Shown: one piece after another, positions 8,687-18,478 of the stretch | How positions within the stretch are numbered: the stretch's first letter is position 1 | Layout of the letters: each line of letters begins with the position of its first letter | Assembly: GCA_003134765.1 (NCBI GenBank) | Contig: PLCM01000006.1 | Span: forward strand, 121,011 to 185,010 | Length of the DNA stretch: 64,000 nucleotides | From: Spartobacteria bacterium | GTDB taxonomy: Bacteria; Verrucomicrobiota; Verrucomicrobiia; Chthoniobacterales; UBA10450 | Reading direction: 5' to 3' | Translations under genes and position numbers: made by a program | The notes under the pieces: model-generated | The model's database searches: none | Told to the model about the DNA's origin: nothing | The model's input: the letters and a program-made list of their open reading frames with translations, nothing else

Positions 8687-8759
8687 CCTCACTCTAGCCC
8701 TCTCCCGATGGACGAGGGAATTCCTTCTCTCATTGGAAGAAGGTTAGGATGAGGGCTTT
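8687..8759. repeat. Palindromic repeat, ctctagccctctccc family
   Basis: Left arm ctctagccctctcccg and right arm gttaggatgagggct with an internal ttccttctct/ggaagaagg pairing. The same family forms the outer shell of the nested repeat at 18479-18674. It lies in the 172-base gap before gltA. Confidence 0.65.
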
Positions 8760-8797
8760 GGACCGTGGCGATCCGCGATGACGCTGCGCAAATACGG

Positions 8798-9925
8798 CTA
8801 CGGCCGCTCGTCGATGGGGACGACTTTTTTGCCGACCTGTTCGCCGACGTATTCACTGAGCGGGCGATAAAGACGGTTGTCTTCAAGTTGCTCGAGGACC
8901 TGCGCGCACCAGCCGGAGCACCGCGCGATGGCAAAAATCGGCGTGAACAAGTCCGTCGGAATGCCTAACGAGTAGTAAACCGTCGCGGAATAAAAATCGA
9001 CGTTCGCGTTCAGGTTCTTTTTCTCCTTCATCAACTGCGCGATCCGTTCCGACATCTTGATCCATTTCGGTTCGCCGAGCTTCTCGCTCAGCTTCACCGC
9101 CATGGTGCGGAGGTGAGGCGCGCGCGGGTCGAGCGTCTTGTAAACGCGATGGCCGATCCCCATGATTTTCTTTTTCTCCGCGAGCTGTTTCTCGATGTAG
9201 GCATCCACTTTGTCCTCGCTCCCGATCTCCTCCAGCATGTGGATGACGCCTTCGTTCGCGCCTCCGTGGAGCGGACCTTTTAGTGTCCCGATTGCCGCCG
9301 TGATAGCCGAATAAAAATCCGACAACGTGGAGATGGTGACGCGCGCGCTGAACGTAGAAGCGTTCATCCCGTGGTCCGCATGGAGAATGAACGCCACGTC
9401 GAGTGTATCGCTTGCTTCCTTCGACTGCGGCTCTCCGTACATAAGATAAAGGAAATGTTCGGATTCGGTCAGATCCTCCCGCACGGGCGGGAGCGATTTT
9501 CCGTTGCGGGCCCGGTGAAAATAGGCCGCGATCACTCCGATCTTCGCGGTGATCGAGATCGCTCGTCGGCGATTGATTTCGGGCGTCGCTTCTTTTCCGT
9601 TGTCCGGGTCGTAGAGCCCAAGCATCGAGATCGCTGTTCGCATCACATCCATCGGCCCGGCATCCCGCGGAGCGGATTTGAGAAAATCAACAACCGGCCC
9701 CGGCAGCTCGCGCTGGCTGCGGATTTCGCGCAGAAAGGCATCCAGCTCCTTGCGGTTCGGCAATTTCCGGTGCCAGAGCAAATAAATGACTTCCTTGTAG
9801 GTGACCTTGCCGACCAGTTCGTTGATATCGTAGCCGCAATAAATGAGCTGGCCTTTGTCGCCGAGCACATCGCTCAAGCGGGTCCTGTTCGCGACAACGC
9901 CTTCGAGTCCAGGTGAAAATGTCAT
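8798..9925 (-). CDS. gltA: Citrate synthase
   Basis: A 375-residue citrate/2-methylcitrate synthase-type enzyme that condenses acetyl-CoA with oxaloacetate. Catalytic blocks are [21 protein letters not shown] and [15 protein letters not shown]; these carry the two active-site His residues, and a C-terminal region supplies the Asp. The start at 9925 ([12 protein letters not shown]) is chosen because its ATG overlaps the sucD stop as ATGA; longer ORF upstream is shadow. The length fits the short type of citrate synthase, which lacks the long N-terminal extension. It is the last gene of the sucC-VOC-VOC-sucD-gltA run. Confidence 0.96.
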   Translation of the reverse strand: MTFSPGLEGVVANRTRLSDVLGDKGQLIYCGYDINELVGKVTYKEVIYLLWHRKLPNRKELDAFLREIRSQRELPGPVVDFLKSAPRDAGPMDVMRTAISMLGLYDPDNGKEATPEINRRRAISITAKIGVIAAYFHRARNGKSLPPVREDLTESEHFLYLMYGEPQSKEASDTLDVAFILHADHGMNASTFSARVTISTLSDFYSAITAAIGTLKGPLHGGANEGVIHMLEEIGSEDKVDAYIEKQLAEKKKIMGIGHRVYKTLDPRAPHLRTMAVKLSEKLGEPKWIKMSERIAQLMKEKKNLNANVDFYSATVYYSLGIPTDLFTPIFAIARCSGWCAQVLEQLEDNRLYRPLSEYVGEQVGKKVVPIDERP

Positions 9926-10803
9926 GCCTTCCCTTCCATACGCGAAATTAGCGTGTCCGCCATCGTCGCAGGAGTTTCGGCTACCGCAATCCCGGCGGCC
10001 TTGAGAGCTTCGATTTTTCCCGCAGCAGTCCCCTTCCCGCCCGAAACGATCGCGCCGGCGTGGCCCATCCGCCGGCCAGGAGGCGCCGTCGCGCCGGCGA
10101 TGAACGCGGCCACCGCTTTCTTGCAGTTCGCCTTGATCCACTCCGCGGCTTCTTCTTCCGCCGAGCCGCCGATCTCGCCGATCAGGATCATTGAGTCGGT
10201 GTCCGGATCGTCATTAAAAAGTTTTACGGCATCGAGGTGCGACATGCCATTGATTGGATCGCCACCGATTCCGATGCAGGTGGATTGTCCGTATCCGCGC
10301 GAAGTCAATTGCCAGACCGCTTCATAGGTCAACGTTCCCGAGCGCGAGATGACCCCCACCTTCCCCGGCTTGTGAATGTAGCCTGGCATGATGCCGATCT
10401 TGCAAGCGCCCGGCGTGATGATGCCCGGGCAGTTCGGCCCGATCAACCGGCTTTTCTTCCCCGCCATTTGCGCCTTCACGCGCATCATATCGATAACCGG
10501 AATCCCTTCCGTGATGCAGATCACTAATTCCACGCCGGCATCGACCGCCTCCAGGATTCCATCTGCCGCCCCTGCAGCCGGCACGAAGATCACCGAAACA
10601 TTGCAGCCCGTTTCCTGGCGCGCTTCCCAGACGGTATCGAACACCGGTACCTTGCCGTCAAACATCTGGCCGCCTTTCCCGGGCGTGACGCCTGCGACGA
10701 CGTTCGTGCCATACTCCATGCATTGCCGCGCGTGAAATCCGCCGGCGCTGCCGGTGATTCCCTGCACGACGAGGCGAGTGTTTTTATCGACGAGAATGGA
10801 CAT
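9922..10803 (-). CDS. sucD: Succinyl-CoA synthetase alpha subunit
   Basis: A 293-residue subunit of the TCA enzyme that makes ATP or GTP from succinyl-CoA. The N-terminal CoA-binding Rossmann fold begins [16 protein letters not shown], the mid block [13 protein letters not shown] is conserved, and [14 protein letters not shown] contains the phosphorylated His. The stop overlaps the gltA start by 4 bases, which implies translational coupling. Its partner sucC lies over 1 kb upstream, separated by two VOC genes. Confidence 0.97.
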   Translation of the reverse strand: MSILVDKNTRLVVQGITGSAGGFHARQCMEYGTNVVAGVTPGKGGQMFDGKVPVFDTVWEARQETGCNVSVIFVPAAGAADGILEAVDAGVELVICITEGIPVIDMMRVKAQMAGKKSRLIGPNCPGIITPGACKIGIMPGYIHKPGKVGVISRSGTLTYEAVWQLTSRGYGQSTCIGIGGDPINGMSHLDAVKLFNDDPDTDSMILIGEIGGSAEEEAAEWIKANCKKAVAAFIAGATAPPGRRMGHAGAIVSGGKGTAAGKIEALKAAGIAVAETPATMADTLISRMEGKA

Positions 10804-11007
10804 GATGGAAATGACGAAGGTCGAATGACGAATCGAGCCCGCGGGAAGCGGTGCGAGATGGCCGCAGCCCGACAGGGTGAGCGGCGGGAGCCGCGAAGCA
10901 ATGTCGAATGAATGACAAAGCTCGAATGACGAATACGCTCCTATACATGTTCGAATTTCTTTCGGGCTTCGGCATTTAATCAGCCCTTCGTCATTCGTGC
11001 TTCGTGA
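10804..11007. repeat. Gap with short direct repeats
   Basis: A 204-base gap between a VOC gene and sucD. It contains several copies of gacgaatcg/tcgaatgac-type units (around 10812-10832, 10906-10940 and 10984-11003, the last inverted) and a Pro/Gly-codon-like GC stretch. No gene or clear terminator is seen. Confidence 0.5.
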
Positions 11008-11358
11008 TTATTTTCTTTTGTGCACGACGAGTTTGTTCCCGTCGGGGTCGCGAAACTGCGCCATCCAGCAAACTGGCGTTTCCGTTTTATCCATGTCGAA
11101 CGTGACGCCGCGTTCCTTGAGCTTCTTGATGGTCGCGTCCATGTCGTCCACTTCGAATGCAACCGTCGTTCCGTCTCGCGATGGCTGCCAGGCGGGATGA
11201 CAACCGACTCCAATCGTGGTCGCTCCGAGTTCGTACTCGACCCAGGCCCCACCCATTGCTGTGGTCGTCGGCTTGAGCTCGAGTGTTTCCTGGTAAAACT
11301 TTCGCGCCCGCTCGGGGTCACTCACGGCAATGGCGACAAATGCGACTTCCTTGATCAT
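11008..11358 (-). CDS. VOC-superfamily protein (glyoxalase/dioxygenase fold), copy 2
   Basis: A 116-residue single-domain vicinal-oxygen-chelate protein. The start at 11358 (MIKEVAFVAIAVSD) lies 2 bases after the stop of the first VOC gene; the longer ORF is shadow. FVAIAVSDPERARKFYQETL and DPDGNKLVVHK are the usual first and last elements, and the latter sits near the metal-site Glu in active members. It is a tandem paralogue of the preceding gene. Activity is unknown. Confidence 0.85.
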   Translation of the reverse strand: MIKEVAFVAIAVSDPERARKFYQETLELKPTTTAMGGAWVEYELGATTIGVGCHPAWQPSRDGTTVAFEVDDMDATIKKLKERGVTFDMDKTETPVCWMAQFRDPDGNKLVVHKRK

Positions 11359-11360
11359 GA

Positions 11361-11717
11361 TTACTTCAACTTGTGGATGATGATTTTGTTGCCGTCGGGG
11401 TCTTGCACGACCGCCATGTGACAAACCGGACTTTCGATTCCCTCCGCCGCAAACGTCACGTTAGCCCCTTTCAAATCCTTGATGGCTGCTTCGAAGTCGT
11501 CCACCTCGATCGCGACGCTGGTCCCGTCCGGCGACGGCTTCCATTGATCGCCCACACTCCCAATCGCGAGCGTATCGTCGCCGAGCTCATACTCGATCCA
11601 AACGCCTTCGCTAAAATCCGCGGAAGGTTTAAGGCCGAGCGCTCCCTCATAAAAAGCGCGGGCTCGCTTGATATCGGTAACCGGAATGCCGGTGAAGGCG
11701 ATTTCTTTTACTTTCAT
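11361..11717 (-). CDS. VOC-superfamily protein (glyoxalase/dioxygenase fold), copy 1
   Basis: A 118-residue VOC protein. Blocks FTGIPVTDIKRARAFYEG, GVWIEYELGDDTLAIG and DPDGNKIIIHKLK line up closely with the next gene, so the pair arose by tandem duplication. The two genes stand between sucC and sucD on the same strand and are probably in the same transcript, although a repeat-filled gap of 157 bases precedes them. Function in this setting is unknown. Confidence 0.85.
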   Translation of the reverse strand: MKVKEIAFTGIPVTDIKRARAFYEGALGLKPSADFSEGVWIEYELGDDTLAIGSVGDQWKPSPDGTSVAIEVDDFEAAIKDLKGANVTFAAEGIESPVCHMAVVQDPDGNKIIIHKLK

Positions 11718-11752
11718 ATTAGTGTTCCAGAGACCCGAGTGATCGGAGTCCT

Positions 11753-11836
11753 CCTCCTGTAGCCGCCGCCCTGTGGGCGGCGGAACGAATTAATATCCCA
11801 CGCCATTCCGGCGCTTCGCACAGCGAAGCGGCTAAA
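11753..11836. repeat. Bipartite palindromic repeat (TGT/ACA frame)
   Basis: Starting at ctgtagcc, the first hairpin is CCGCCGCCC-TGT-GGGCGGCGG and the second is CGCTTCGC-ACA-GCGAAGCG, followed by ggctaaag as the degenerate outer arm. It lies between sucC and the first VOC gene. Confidence 0.8.
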
Positions 11837-11874
11837 GAAGAAATGGATTTCCCGAGAACGAAATTAGAGATCAT

Positions 11875-13065
11875 TCATTTTGCTCCCTGTGCCGCGGCCA
11901 CAACTTTCTGCGCCGCGTCGCCCAGATCATCGGCCGTAATCACCGGCAAGCCCGACTCGGCGATCAACTTCTTCCCGGCTTCGACGTTCGTTCCCTCCAG
12001 CCGGACCACCAGCGGCACTGGCAGCTTCACGGCTTTCACCGCGTCGATGATTCCTTGGGCGATCACGTCGCATTTCATGATCCCGCCGAAAATGTTGACC
12101 AGGATCGCTTTCACTTTCGCGTCGGAGACAAGAATCTTGAATGCTTCCGTGACCTGCTCCTCCGTCGCGCCGCCGCCGACATCGAGAAAGTTGGCCGGGC
12201 TTCCGCCATAAAACTTGATGATGTCCATCGTCGCCATCGCCAGTCCAGCGCCGTTGACCAGGCAGGCGATGTTTCCATCGAGCCCGATATAATTCAGGCC
12301 GTGCTTCGAGGCTTCGACTTCGCGCGGATCTTCCTCGGCGATGTCGCGCAACCCGGCCAGCTCCGGATGGCGATAGAGCGCGTTGTCATCAAAATTGAAC
12401 TTCGCGTCGAGTGCGAGCACTTCGCCCTGCGGCGTGACGATGAGCGGATTCACCTCCGCCATCGAGCAATCGCAGGCCATGAACGTCCGGTATAGACCGT
12501 CGAACAATTTGGCCGCCGCTTTCAGCTGCGAGGTTTCGAACCCGAGCTGTTTCGCCAGCTTCCGCCCCTGGTGCGCCTGAAAGCCCGCCAGCGGATGGAT
12601 TTTCTCGCGCAAGATTTTCTCCGGCGATTTCTCGGCGACGGTTTCGATTTCAACCCCGCCTTCCGTGCTCGCCACCACGATGGGTCCCGCGGTCGCGCGG
12701 TCGAGAAGAATGGCGAAATAAATTTCGCGGGCGATCTCAGCCGACTCGGCGATCAGCACTTTATTGACCACCCGCCCCGCCGGGCCGGTCTGATGCGTGA
12801 CTAACGTTTGCCCGAGCATCTTCGCGGCCAGGTCGCGCGCTTCCACCGGCGATTTGCACAAGTGGACACCGCCCTTAAATCCGTTCGCGAAAGTCCCCTT
12901 CCCTCGTCCGCCGGCGTGAATTTGCGCCTTCACGACGAGATTGTCCGTGCCCAGTTCACGGGCGGCCTGCTCCGCTTCCGCCGGAGTCGAAGCTGCCTTG
13001 CCGCGCGGTGTTGCGACGCCAAATTTTTGCAGCAACTCCTTGGCTTGGTACTCGTGAATATTCAT
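11875..13065 (-). CDS. sucC: Succinyl-CoA synthetase beta subunit
   Basis: A 396-residue ATP-grasp subunit that binds nucleotide and succinate. [20 protein letters not shown] is the standard N-terminus. [14 protein letters not shown] is the ATP-grasp lid, and [15 protein letters not shown] and [19 protein letters not shown] are the C-terminal ligase blocks. Length is normal. It is the first gene of the minus-strand TCA run and is divergent from the phosphoglucomutase gene. Confidence 0.97.
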   Translation of the reverse strand: MNIHEYQAKELLQKFGVATPRGKAASTPAEAEQAARELGTDNLVVKAQIHAGGRGKGTFANGFKGGVHLCKSPVEARDLAAKMLGQTLVTHQTGPAGRVVNKVLIAESAEIAREIYFAILLDRATAGPIVVASTEGGVEIETVAEKSPEKILREKIHPLAGFQAHQGRKLAKQLGFETSQLKAAAKLFDGLYRTFMACDCSMAEVNPLIVTPQGEVLALDAKFNFDDNALYRHPELAGLRDIAEEDPREVEASKHGLNYIGLDGNIACLVNGAGLAMATMDIIKFYGGSPANFLDVGGGATEEQVTEAFKILVSDAKVKAILVNIFGGIMKCDVIAQGIIDAVKAVKLPVPLVVRLEGTNVEAGKKLIAESGLPVITADDLGDAAQKVVAAAQGAK

Positions 13066-13164
13066 TCGGGAATCAAACGATCACTAAGCCTTTGAACCTC
13101 GCGCGCGGCAATCGTTTTTCTTTGCCCGGGTTGCAATGACCTGCGTCATCGCCAAGTTCGCGAG

Positions 13165-15210
13165 GTGAGCGCCGACGTCGACTTGGAAACCATGTTGGAG
13201 GCCGCGCGGCAGGCCGGGGAACTCCGGGATTCGACGGTAGAGAACATTATTAGCATGCTCCGCGGGTCCGATTCGCCGCTTTACGCCGCCACTGTCTCGG
13301 AGCTCGCGAACGCGAAGCAGTGGGCCGAGTTAAACGATCGATTTTTCCGGACCCTCGCTTTCGGCACCGGCGGGTTGCGCGGGCGCACGATCGGCAGGGT
13401 TGTGACCAAATCCGAACGCGGGAGCGCCAGGGAAGATCAGCCGCCAGAGTTTCCGTGCGTTGGGACCAACGCGATGAATTCTTACAATGTGAGCCGCGCC
13501 ACCCAGGGACTGGTGGCTTATCTTCACGAATGGCGGGCGCGGCAAAAAGTCTCCGGGAAACCTAAGATCGTGATCGCCTGCGACACGCGGCATTATTCGA
13601 AACAATTCGCGGAGTTGGTCGCGAAAACGGCGGCCGAGAACGGCTGCGACGCCGCCGTCTTCGATGGCCCGAGATCAACACCGGAATTGTCATTCGCGGT
13701 TCGATATCTCGACGCGAGCGCGGGAATCGTCATCACTGCCAGCCACAATCCTCCCCACGACAACGGGTTCAAAGCGTACTTCGACGACGGTGCGCAGGTC
13801 GTCGAACCGCACGCCAGCGCGATCATCGGGAAAGTGAATTCGATCGCGGGCGAAACCTACGCGGCGAGGCCGGCGGAAGAACAAGGCGCTATCCAGACGC
13901 TGGGGCGCGAAGTCGATGAAGCCTACATGGAACGACTCGAAAGCTCGATCCTGAACAGGGAACTCGTCCGATCCGCGAAAGCTTTGCGGATTGTCTTCAC
14001 CCCTCTTCACGGGACCGGTGGCGTTATCATCAAACCGATGCTCGAGCGGCTCGGCTTCAATTTTTCTGTTGTCCGGGAACAGGATCGCTTCGACGGGAAT
14101 TTTCCGACCGTGGCATCGCCGAATCCGGAGAACGCGGCGGCGCTGCGTCTCGGCGTGGAGCTGGCCGAAAAGAGCGACGCCGACCTCGTCGTAGCCACCG
14201 ATCCGGATTGCGATCGAGTGGGCGTGGCTGTCCGGGCCGAAGGCGGGAAGATGACGCTCCTGACCGGGAATCAGATCGGTTCGCTCATGGCCTACTACCG
14301 AATCAGGACGCTCTTCGAGAGCGGGGTCTTGAATGAGGGGAACGCGTCGCGCGGCGTGATCATTAAGACTTTTGTCACGACCGATCTGCAGAAAGCGATC
14401 GCGGAAAAGTTTGGCCTGCGGTGCGTCGAGACTTTGACCGGCTTCAAGTATATCGGCGCGAAGCTCCGCAAGTATGAGCATGTGCTAACAGACTCCCTTA
14501 GTAGGGACGCTCTTGGTAGGGACGCCGCGCTGCGGCGGCCGGCCGATCCGGCTCCGCTCGCGGACGGCGCAGCGCGCCGTCCCTACCACCAAATGTCGGA
14601 AGAAGAAACGCGAAGGCTTCGACTCGAGCGGTCTTCTTATTACGTTTTTGGCGGCGAAGAGAGCTACGGATACAGCGGCGGCGATTTCGTCCGAGACAAG
14701 GATGGGAACGGCGCCGCCCTCATGTTTTGCGAAGTGGCGGCCTACGCCAAATCGATCGGATTGATCGTCCCTGCCCTGCTGGACCAGATATTTTCCGAGT
14801 TCGGCTATTTCGAGGAATATACGGGTTCGCTCACCTTCGAAGGAGCGGAGGGCGCCGAAACGATCAGGCGTCTGCTGGCGTCGTACGTCGCCAACCCGCC
14901 GGCCGAGATGCTCGGCGCCAGGGTTGCGCACCTGAGGAATTTCGAAGCCGAAACTTTTCGAGATGTGGAAGGCGACGAAATTCCCAAGGAAAAGATGCTG
15001 ATTTTTGAATTGGACGATCAGACCCGGATCGCCGTGCGCGGTTCGGGGACCGAACCCAAGATCAAATACTATCTGTTTGCGCAACAGCGCCCCAACCAGG
15101 CGAAATTTTCCCACGCGGAGCTCGCGTTGATCAAAAAGAAAGTTGGCGCGCGCTTGAAGGAACTTTGGCAATGGTTGCGTGACGACGCCCGCGCCCGGGC
15201 TTCCGGATAA
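13165..15210 (+). CDS. Phosphoglucomutase/phosphomannomutase with in-frame repeat insertion
   Basis: A 681-residue alpha-D-phosphohexomutase interconverting sugar 1- and 6-phosphates. It starts at GTG. The catalytic Ser loop is TASHNPPHDNGFKAY, the Mg loop is ATDPDCDRVG, the sugar-binding loop is GGEESYGYS, and the phosphate-binding loop near the C-terminus is RGSGTEPKIKYYL. Residues of about 449-476 are encoded by a palindromic repeat lying in the loop between GFKYIGAKLRKYE and YYVFGGEES. This makes the protein longer than usual for the family. All key motifs are intact and the frame is kept, so it is probably functional. Confidence 0.93.
   Translation: MSADVDLETMLEAARQAGELRDSTVENIISMLRGSDSPLYAATVSELANAKQWAELNDRFFRTLAFGTGGLRGRTIGRVVTKSERGSAREDQPPEFPCVGTNAMNSYNVSRATQGLVAYLHEWRARQKVSGKPKIVIACDTRHYSKQFAELVAKTAAENGCDAAVFDGPRSTPELSFAVRYLDASAGIVITASHNPPHDNGFKAYFDDGAQVVEPHASAIIGKVNSIAGETYAARPAEEQGAIQTLGREVDEAYMERLESSILNRELVRSAKALRIVFTPLHGTGGVIIKPMLERLGFNFSVVREQDRFDGNFPTVASPNPENAAALRLGVELAEKSDADLVVATDPDCDRVGVAVRAEGGKMTLLTGNQIGSLMAYYRIRTLFESGVLNEGNASRGVIIKTFVTTDLQKAIAEKFGLRCVETLTGFKYIGAKLRKYEHVLTDSLSRDALGRDAALRRPADPAPLADGAARRPYHQMSEEETRRLRLERSSYYVFGGEESYGYSGGDFVRDKDGNGAALMFCEVAAYAKSIGLIVPALLDQIFSEFGYFEEYTGSLTFEGAEGAETIRRLLASYVANPPAEMLGARVAHLRNFEAETFRDVEGDEIPKEKMLIFELDDQTRIAVRGSGTEPKIKYYLFAQQRPNQAKFSHAELALIKKKVGARLKELWQWLRDDARARASG
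14513..14592. repeat. Palindromic repeat inserted in frame in the mutase gene
   Basis: Inverted arms ttggtagggacgccgcgctg and cagcgcgccgtccctaccac (nearly perfect) flank an internal ccg-rich hairpin. It is translated as part of the mutase and contains no stop in that frame. A partial gtagggacgctc copy precedes it at 14501. Confidence 0.85.
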
Positions 15211-15249
15211 ACCCTCGACATCTCGTCGAAGCGAAGGAAGGTTTTTCCC

Positions 15250-15564
15250 ATGGGCCGCGAAATCAAACTCGATGGTGGTGAAATCTCGATCCTGAAAAAG
15301 ATCGGCCTTTCCGGATCGCCTCTCTTCGGCAAGCTGCTTCTCGATCGCGTTGAAGAAATGGAGACTGGCGAATTTCTCGATACCCTTTGCGGGCTCATCG
15401 ACCAGGGCCATGTCCTTTCGAACAAGGTAAACGTTCGCACGATGGGAGACGTCGAGAAGGCGTTTTTCCGGGTGAATCCGGCGCACTCGAAGGATTTGCA
15501 GGAAGCGGTGAATCCAAGCCGAAAGCGCGAACGCGAACGCGCGGAACGGTTACGGCGCCGCTGA
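15250..15564 (+). CDS. Conserved small protein, possible winged helix
   Basis: A 104-residue protein of unknown function. The pattern of short helices in ISILKKIGLSGSPLFGKLLL and the following EFLDTLCGLIDQGHVLSNKVNV looks like a winged helix-turn-helix fold; that is inference only. The C-terminus is strongly basic (RKRERERAERLRRR), as expected for a nucleic-acid-binding tail. It lies 39 bases after the mutase and 7 bases before lnt on the same strand. Confidence 0.65.
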   Translation: MGREIKLDGGEISILKKIGLSGSPLFGKLLLDRVEEMETGEFLDTLCGLIDQGHVLSNKVNVRTMGDVEKAFFRVNPAHSKDLQEAVNPSRKRERERAERLRRR

Positions 15565-15571
15565 GAACTGC

Positions 15572-17425
15572 GTGGATCGGTTGCCGAAAGCGTTGCGGCT
15601 CTGGCCATGGCTTGCGGCCATCGCGAGCGGAGTTCTCTACGCCGGATGTTTCCCGCCATTCCACTACGACTGGCTTTGCTGGATCGCGCTGATTCCATTG
15701 CTGGCAGCCGTCTGGTTTTCCGGCGGGCAATCAAAGCGGCGATGGCTCCGCGACCTGTTGCTTGGCTATGTCGCCGGCTTTGCCTTTTTCTGGATCGTCT
15801 TTTCATGGCTCCAAACCGTGACGGTCCCCGGCTGGTTTTTGGTGGGCCTCTACATGGCATTCTACCTGGCGGCTTGGGCGTGGTTCTGTGGCCGGCTCCG
15901 GCCGACCTTGCGAAAGGCACGCCGTGAGAAGCCGATCGAAGGACTCGACGCAGTCTCGCGCCGGCTCAACGAAAAGTATGCGGCGGAACACCCGGATTCT
16001 CCCGACCCTGCTGTAATCGCGGAGCTCAATCGCCCCGCCGGTGATCACGCCACGAACGCCTCGATAGAGCGAGGCGACTACAGCGCAAATAGCGAGGTCG
16101 ATGCGGCGTCCGCGCGCCGATCCCCGTGGTTGAGTTCTCTAAATAATCTGCGGCTCGCGTTTCTTCTCGCGGCCGGGTGGGTCGCGCTGGAAGTGCTTCG
16201 GGGAATCGTGTTTTCCGGTTGGAGTTGGAATTCGCTTGGGTCGGCGCTCCATGGGCAACTGGTGATGATTCAGATCGCCGAGTTCACCGGCGTCGCCGGG
16301 ATTTCGTTTCTGGTTGCCTTCACAAACGTCATCCTGCTCGCGACGGTGCGTCGCTTCATCCTCGAAACGCTGGTCAAACCGATGCGGCCGCATTTCGATC
16401 TCACATTGACCATGGCCGGGATTATGGGCGTGATGGGATTCGGGGTTCATTCGCTCCATGTCCGTCGCCAAACGCATCCGCTCAACGTCGCGCTGGTGCA
16501 GCCGAATATTCCGCGCGAGGAAAAATTCACCGTCGAATTTGCAAAGAAAACCTTCGACCTGTTCACACGGCTCAGCGGTCCGGCCGTGCAAGGGAAGGCG
16601 CGCGCGGACCTGCTCGTCTGGCCGGAAAGTTCAATGCCCGGTCCGGTTCTCAACGACGAACTGAGTTACAAGTTCGTGATGGATTTCTCCGCGTCGGCCA
16701 AAACCGATTTGATGCTGGGAACGATCGATCTGGACGAAAACCGCGCTTACAACGCGGCCCTCCTGGTCTCCGAAGGCGGCGCGCCTCTCCAGGTTTATCG
16801 GAAAGTCCATCTCGTCCCGTTCGGAGAATATGTTCCGGGCCGGCACACCATTCCCTTGCTCGCTCGCATCGTCGGCGATCAGGTGCCTGACGATTTTGCT
16901 TTCGGGAAGGAATACACGGTTTTCAAACTGACCAACGACAAGGCTCGGATCGCTCCGCTGATTTGCTTTGAAGACACGATTGGAGATCTCGCGCGGCAAT
17001 TTGTCCTGGGCGGCGCCAACCTGCTCGTGAACGTGACGAACGACGGATGGTTCCTGCGCTCAGCCGGATCACAGCAACATGTGGCGAATGCCGTGTTTCG
17101 CTGCGTCGAGACGCGTCTGCCGATGGTGCGCGCCGCGAATACCGGCGTGACCTGTTTCATCAACGAATTCGGAAATATTACCCAAACGCTGATCGACGAA
17201 AACGGAAGCCAGTTCACCGAAGGCACGCTGACCGGCGAGGTCGCGATCGTGGCGAATCCGGAGCCGACCTTTTATGTGCTCCATGGCGAGCTCTTCGCGA
17301 ACGCATGTGTGGTGGTTTCAGTTCTCACCCTGGCTTTTCTTGCGATGCGATTCTTTATTCAGCGCGGCCACCGTCATCCCGAGCGGAGCGCAGCGGAGTC
17401 GAGGGATCCCGTTGCGAAACTTTGA
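15572..17425 (+). CDS. lnt: Apolipoprotein N-acyltransferase
   Basis: A 617-residue inner-membrane enzyme that adds the third acyl chain to lipoproteins. It has an N-terminal multi-helix domain and a periplasmic nitrilase domain. The triad can be followed as Glu in LLVWPESSMPG, Lys in QVYRKVHLVPFGEYVPG and Cys in PLICFEDTIG. It starts at GTG (VDRLPKALRLWPW). Two segments look repeat-derived: a loop of about residues 155-185 between membrane helices that includes a cgcctcg-atagag-cgaggcg hairpin, and the C-terminal tail HPERSAAESRDPVAKL, which is the translation of a gtcatcccgagcggagc repeat. A second Lnt-like gene is at 60715-62544. Confidence 0.93.
   Translation: MDRLPKALRLWPWLAAIASGVLYAGCFPPFHYDWLCWIALIPLLAAVWFSGGQSKRRWLRDLLLGYVAGFAFFWIVFSWLQTVTVPGWFLVGLYMAFYLAAWAWFCGRLRPTLRKARREKPIEGLDAVSRRLNEKYAAEHPDSPDPAVIAELNRPAGDHATNASIERGDYSANSEVDAASARRSPWLSSLNNLRLAFLLAAGWVALEVLRGIVFSGWSWNSLGSALHGQLVMIQIAEFTGVAGISFLVAFTNVILLATVRRFILETLVKPMRPHFDLTLTMAGIMGVMGFGVHSLHVRRQTHPLNVALVQPNIPREEKFTVEFAKKTFDLFTRLSGPAVQGKARADLLVWPESSMPGPVLNDELSYKFVMDFSASAKTDLMLGTIDLDENRAYNAALLVSEGGAPLQVYRKVHLVPFGEYVPGRHTIPLLARIVGDQVPDDFAFGKEYTVFKLTNDKARIAPLICFEDTIGDLARQFVLGGANLLVNVTNDGWFLRSAGSQQHVANAVFRCVETRLPMVRAANTGVTCFINEFGNITQTLIDENGSQFTEGTLTGEVAIVANPEPTFYVLHGELFANACVVVSVLTLAFLAMRFFIQRGHRHPERSAAESRDPVAKL
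16057..16076. repeat. Hairpin inside lnt
   Basis: Perfect 7-bp stem CGCCTCG/CGAGGCG with loop ATAGAG, inside a low-similarity loop of Lnt. It may be part of a larger in-frame insertion; the borders are not clear. Confidence 0.4.
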
Positions 17426-17477
17426 CGCTGACAATCCTGGGGTCCCTCGATCCCGCGGCTGCCGGCCTCGGGATAAC
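17381..17477. repeat. Palindromic repeat, gtcatcc-gagcggagc family, overlapping the lnt 3' end
   Basis: The left arm starts cgtcatcccgagcggagcgc within lnt, and the right arm ends ccggcctcgggataac. The lnt stop (17423-17425) lies between the arms, so the repeat supplies the last residues of Lnt. Confidence 0.8.
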
Positions 17478-17529
17478 AGCGATTTTTCGTGCGCTCCAAA
17501 CAGATTAGGTAATCGTCTAGCCATTCTCA

Positions 17530-18462
17530 ATGCCTACTGACCACGAATTCGCCATCTACGTCCGCGGGCTCCGGAAATCGTACGGCACCTTCGAAGCGGT
17601 CAAAGGGATCGATTTCGAAGTTCGGCCCGGTGAAGTCTTCGGCTTGCTCGGACCGAATGGCGCCGGCAAAACGAGCACGGTAGAGATTTTGGAAGGTTTG
17701 CGTCCGCGCACGGCCGGCGACGTGAAAGTCCTCGATTTCGATCCCGATCGGCAGAAGCAACGGCTCAAGGACCGAATCGGCGTCTGCCTCCAGGCTACGA
17801 ACCTTCCTGACAAAATCACCGTGCATGAATCGCTCCAGCTTTTCGGCGCGTTTTATACCCGCAACATCGATGGCGACGCGTTGCTGAAACGTTTGCAGCT
17901 TTGGGAAAAAAAAGACGCTGGCTACGCCACGCTTTCGGGCGGACAAAAACAGCGCCTCGCGATTGCGCTGGCCCTGATCAACGATCCGCAACTGCTTTTT
18001 TTGGACGAGCCAACGACCGGGCTCGACCCGCAGGTGCGTCTCGAGATCCGGGATTTGATCGAGGAGCTGAAGGCGGAAAAGCGGACGATCGTGATGACGA
18101 CGCACTACATCGAGGAAGCGGAACGGCTTTGCGATCGGGTCGCGATCATGGATTCCGGACAGATCATCGCCAGCGGTTCGCCGCGCGAACTCCAGGCGAA
18201 AAGCGCGCACCAGGCCGCGATCGAAATCGCACTGACCCAACCGTGGGGCGGCGAGCTGCCGGCCTGGCCCCACGCGATTCGCAGCACGTTGAGCGAGGAT
18301 GGGCGGCAAATCAAAGTCACGTCCGAGCATCCGGCGCGCACGTTGGTGGAGATGGTGAAATGGGTGGATGCCCAGAAGATCGACCTCGACGACGTGCACC
18401 TCACGCGCCCGACCCTGGAAGATGTTTTCATCGAGCTGACCGGAAAGAAGCTTCGCGAATGA
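17530..18462 (+). CDS. ABC transporter ATP-binding protein (ABC-2 type, drug/antibiotic)
   Basis: A 310-residue cytoplasmic ATPase. Walker A is GPNGAGKTS, the signature is LSGGQKQRLAI, Walker B is LLFLDEPTTGLDP, and the switch His is in MTTHYIEEAERL. This arrangement, with the C-terminal extension after residue 230, is that of CcmA/DrrA-type ATPases that pair with ABC-2 permeases. The downstream gene supplies such a permease after a 225-base repeat-filled gap. Substrate unknown. Confidence 0.93.
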   Translation: MPTDHEFAIYVRGLRKSYGTFEAVKGIDFEVRPGEVFGLLGPNGAGKTSTVEILEGLRPRTAGDVKVLDFDPDRQKQRLKDRIGVCLQATNLPDKITVHESLQLFGAFYTRNIDGDALLKRLQLWEKKDAGYATLSGGQKQRLAIALALINDPQLLFLDEPTTGLDPQVRLEIRDLIEELKAEKRTIVMTTHYIEEAERLCDRVAIMDSGQIIASGSPRELQAKSAHQAAIEIALTQPWGGELPAWPHAIRSTLSEDGRQIKVTSEHPARTLVEMVKWVDAQKIDLDDVHLTRPTLEDVFIELTGKKLRE

Positions 18463-18478
18463 ACGATCACCCGCCGAT

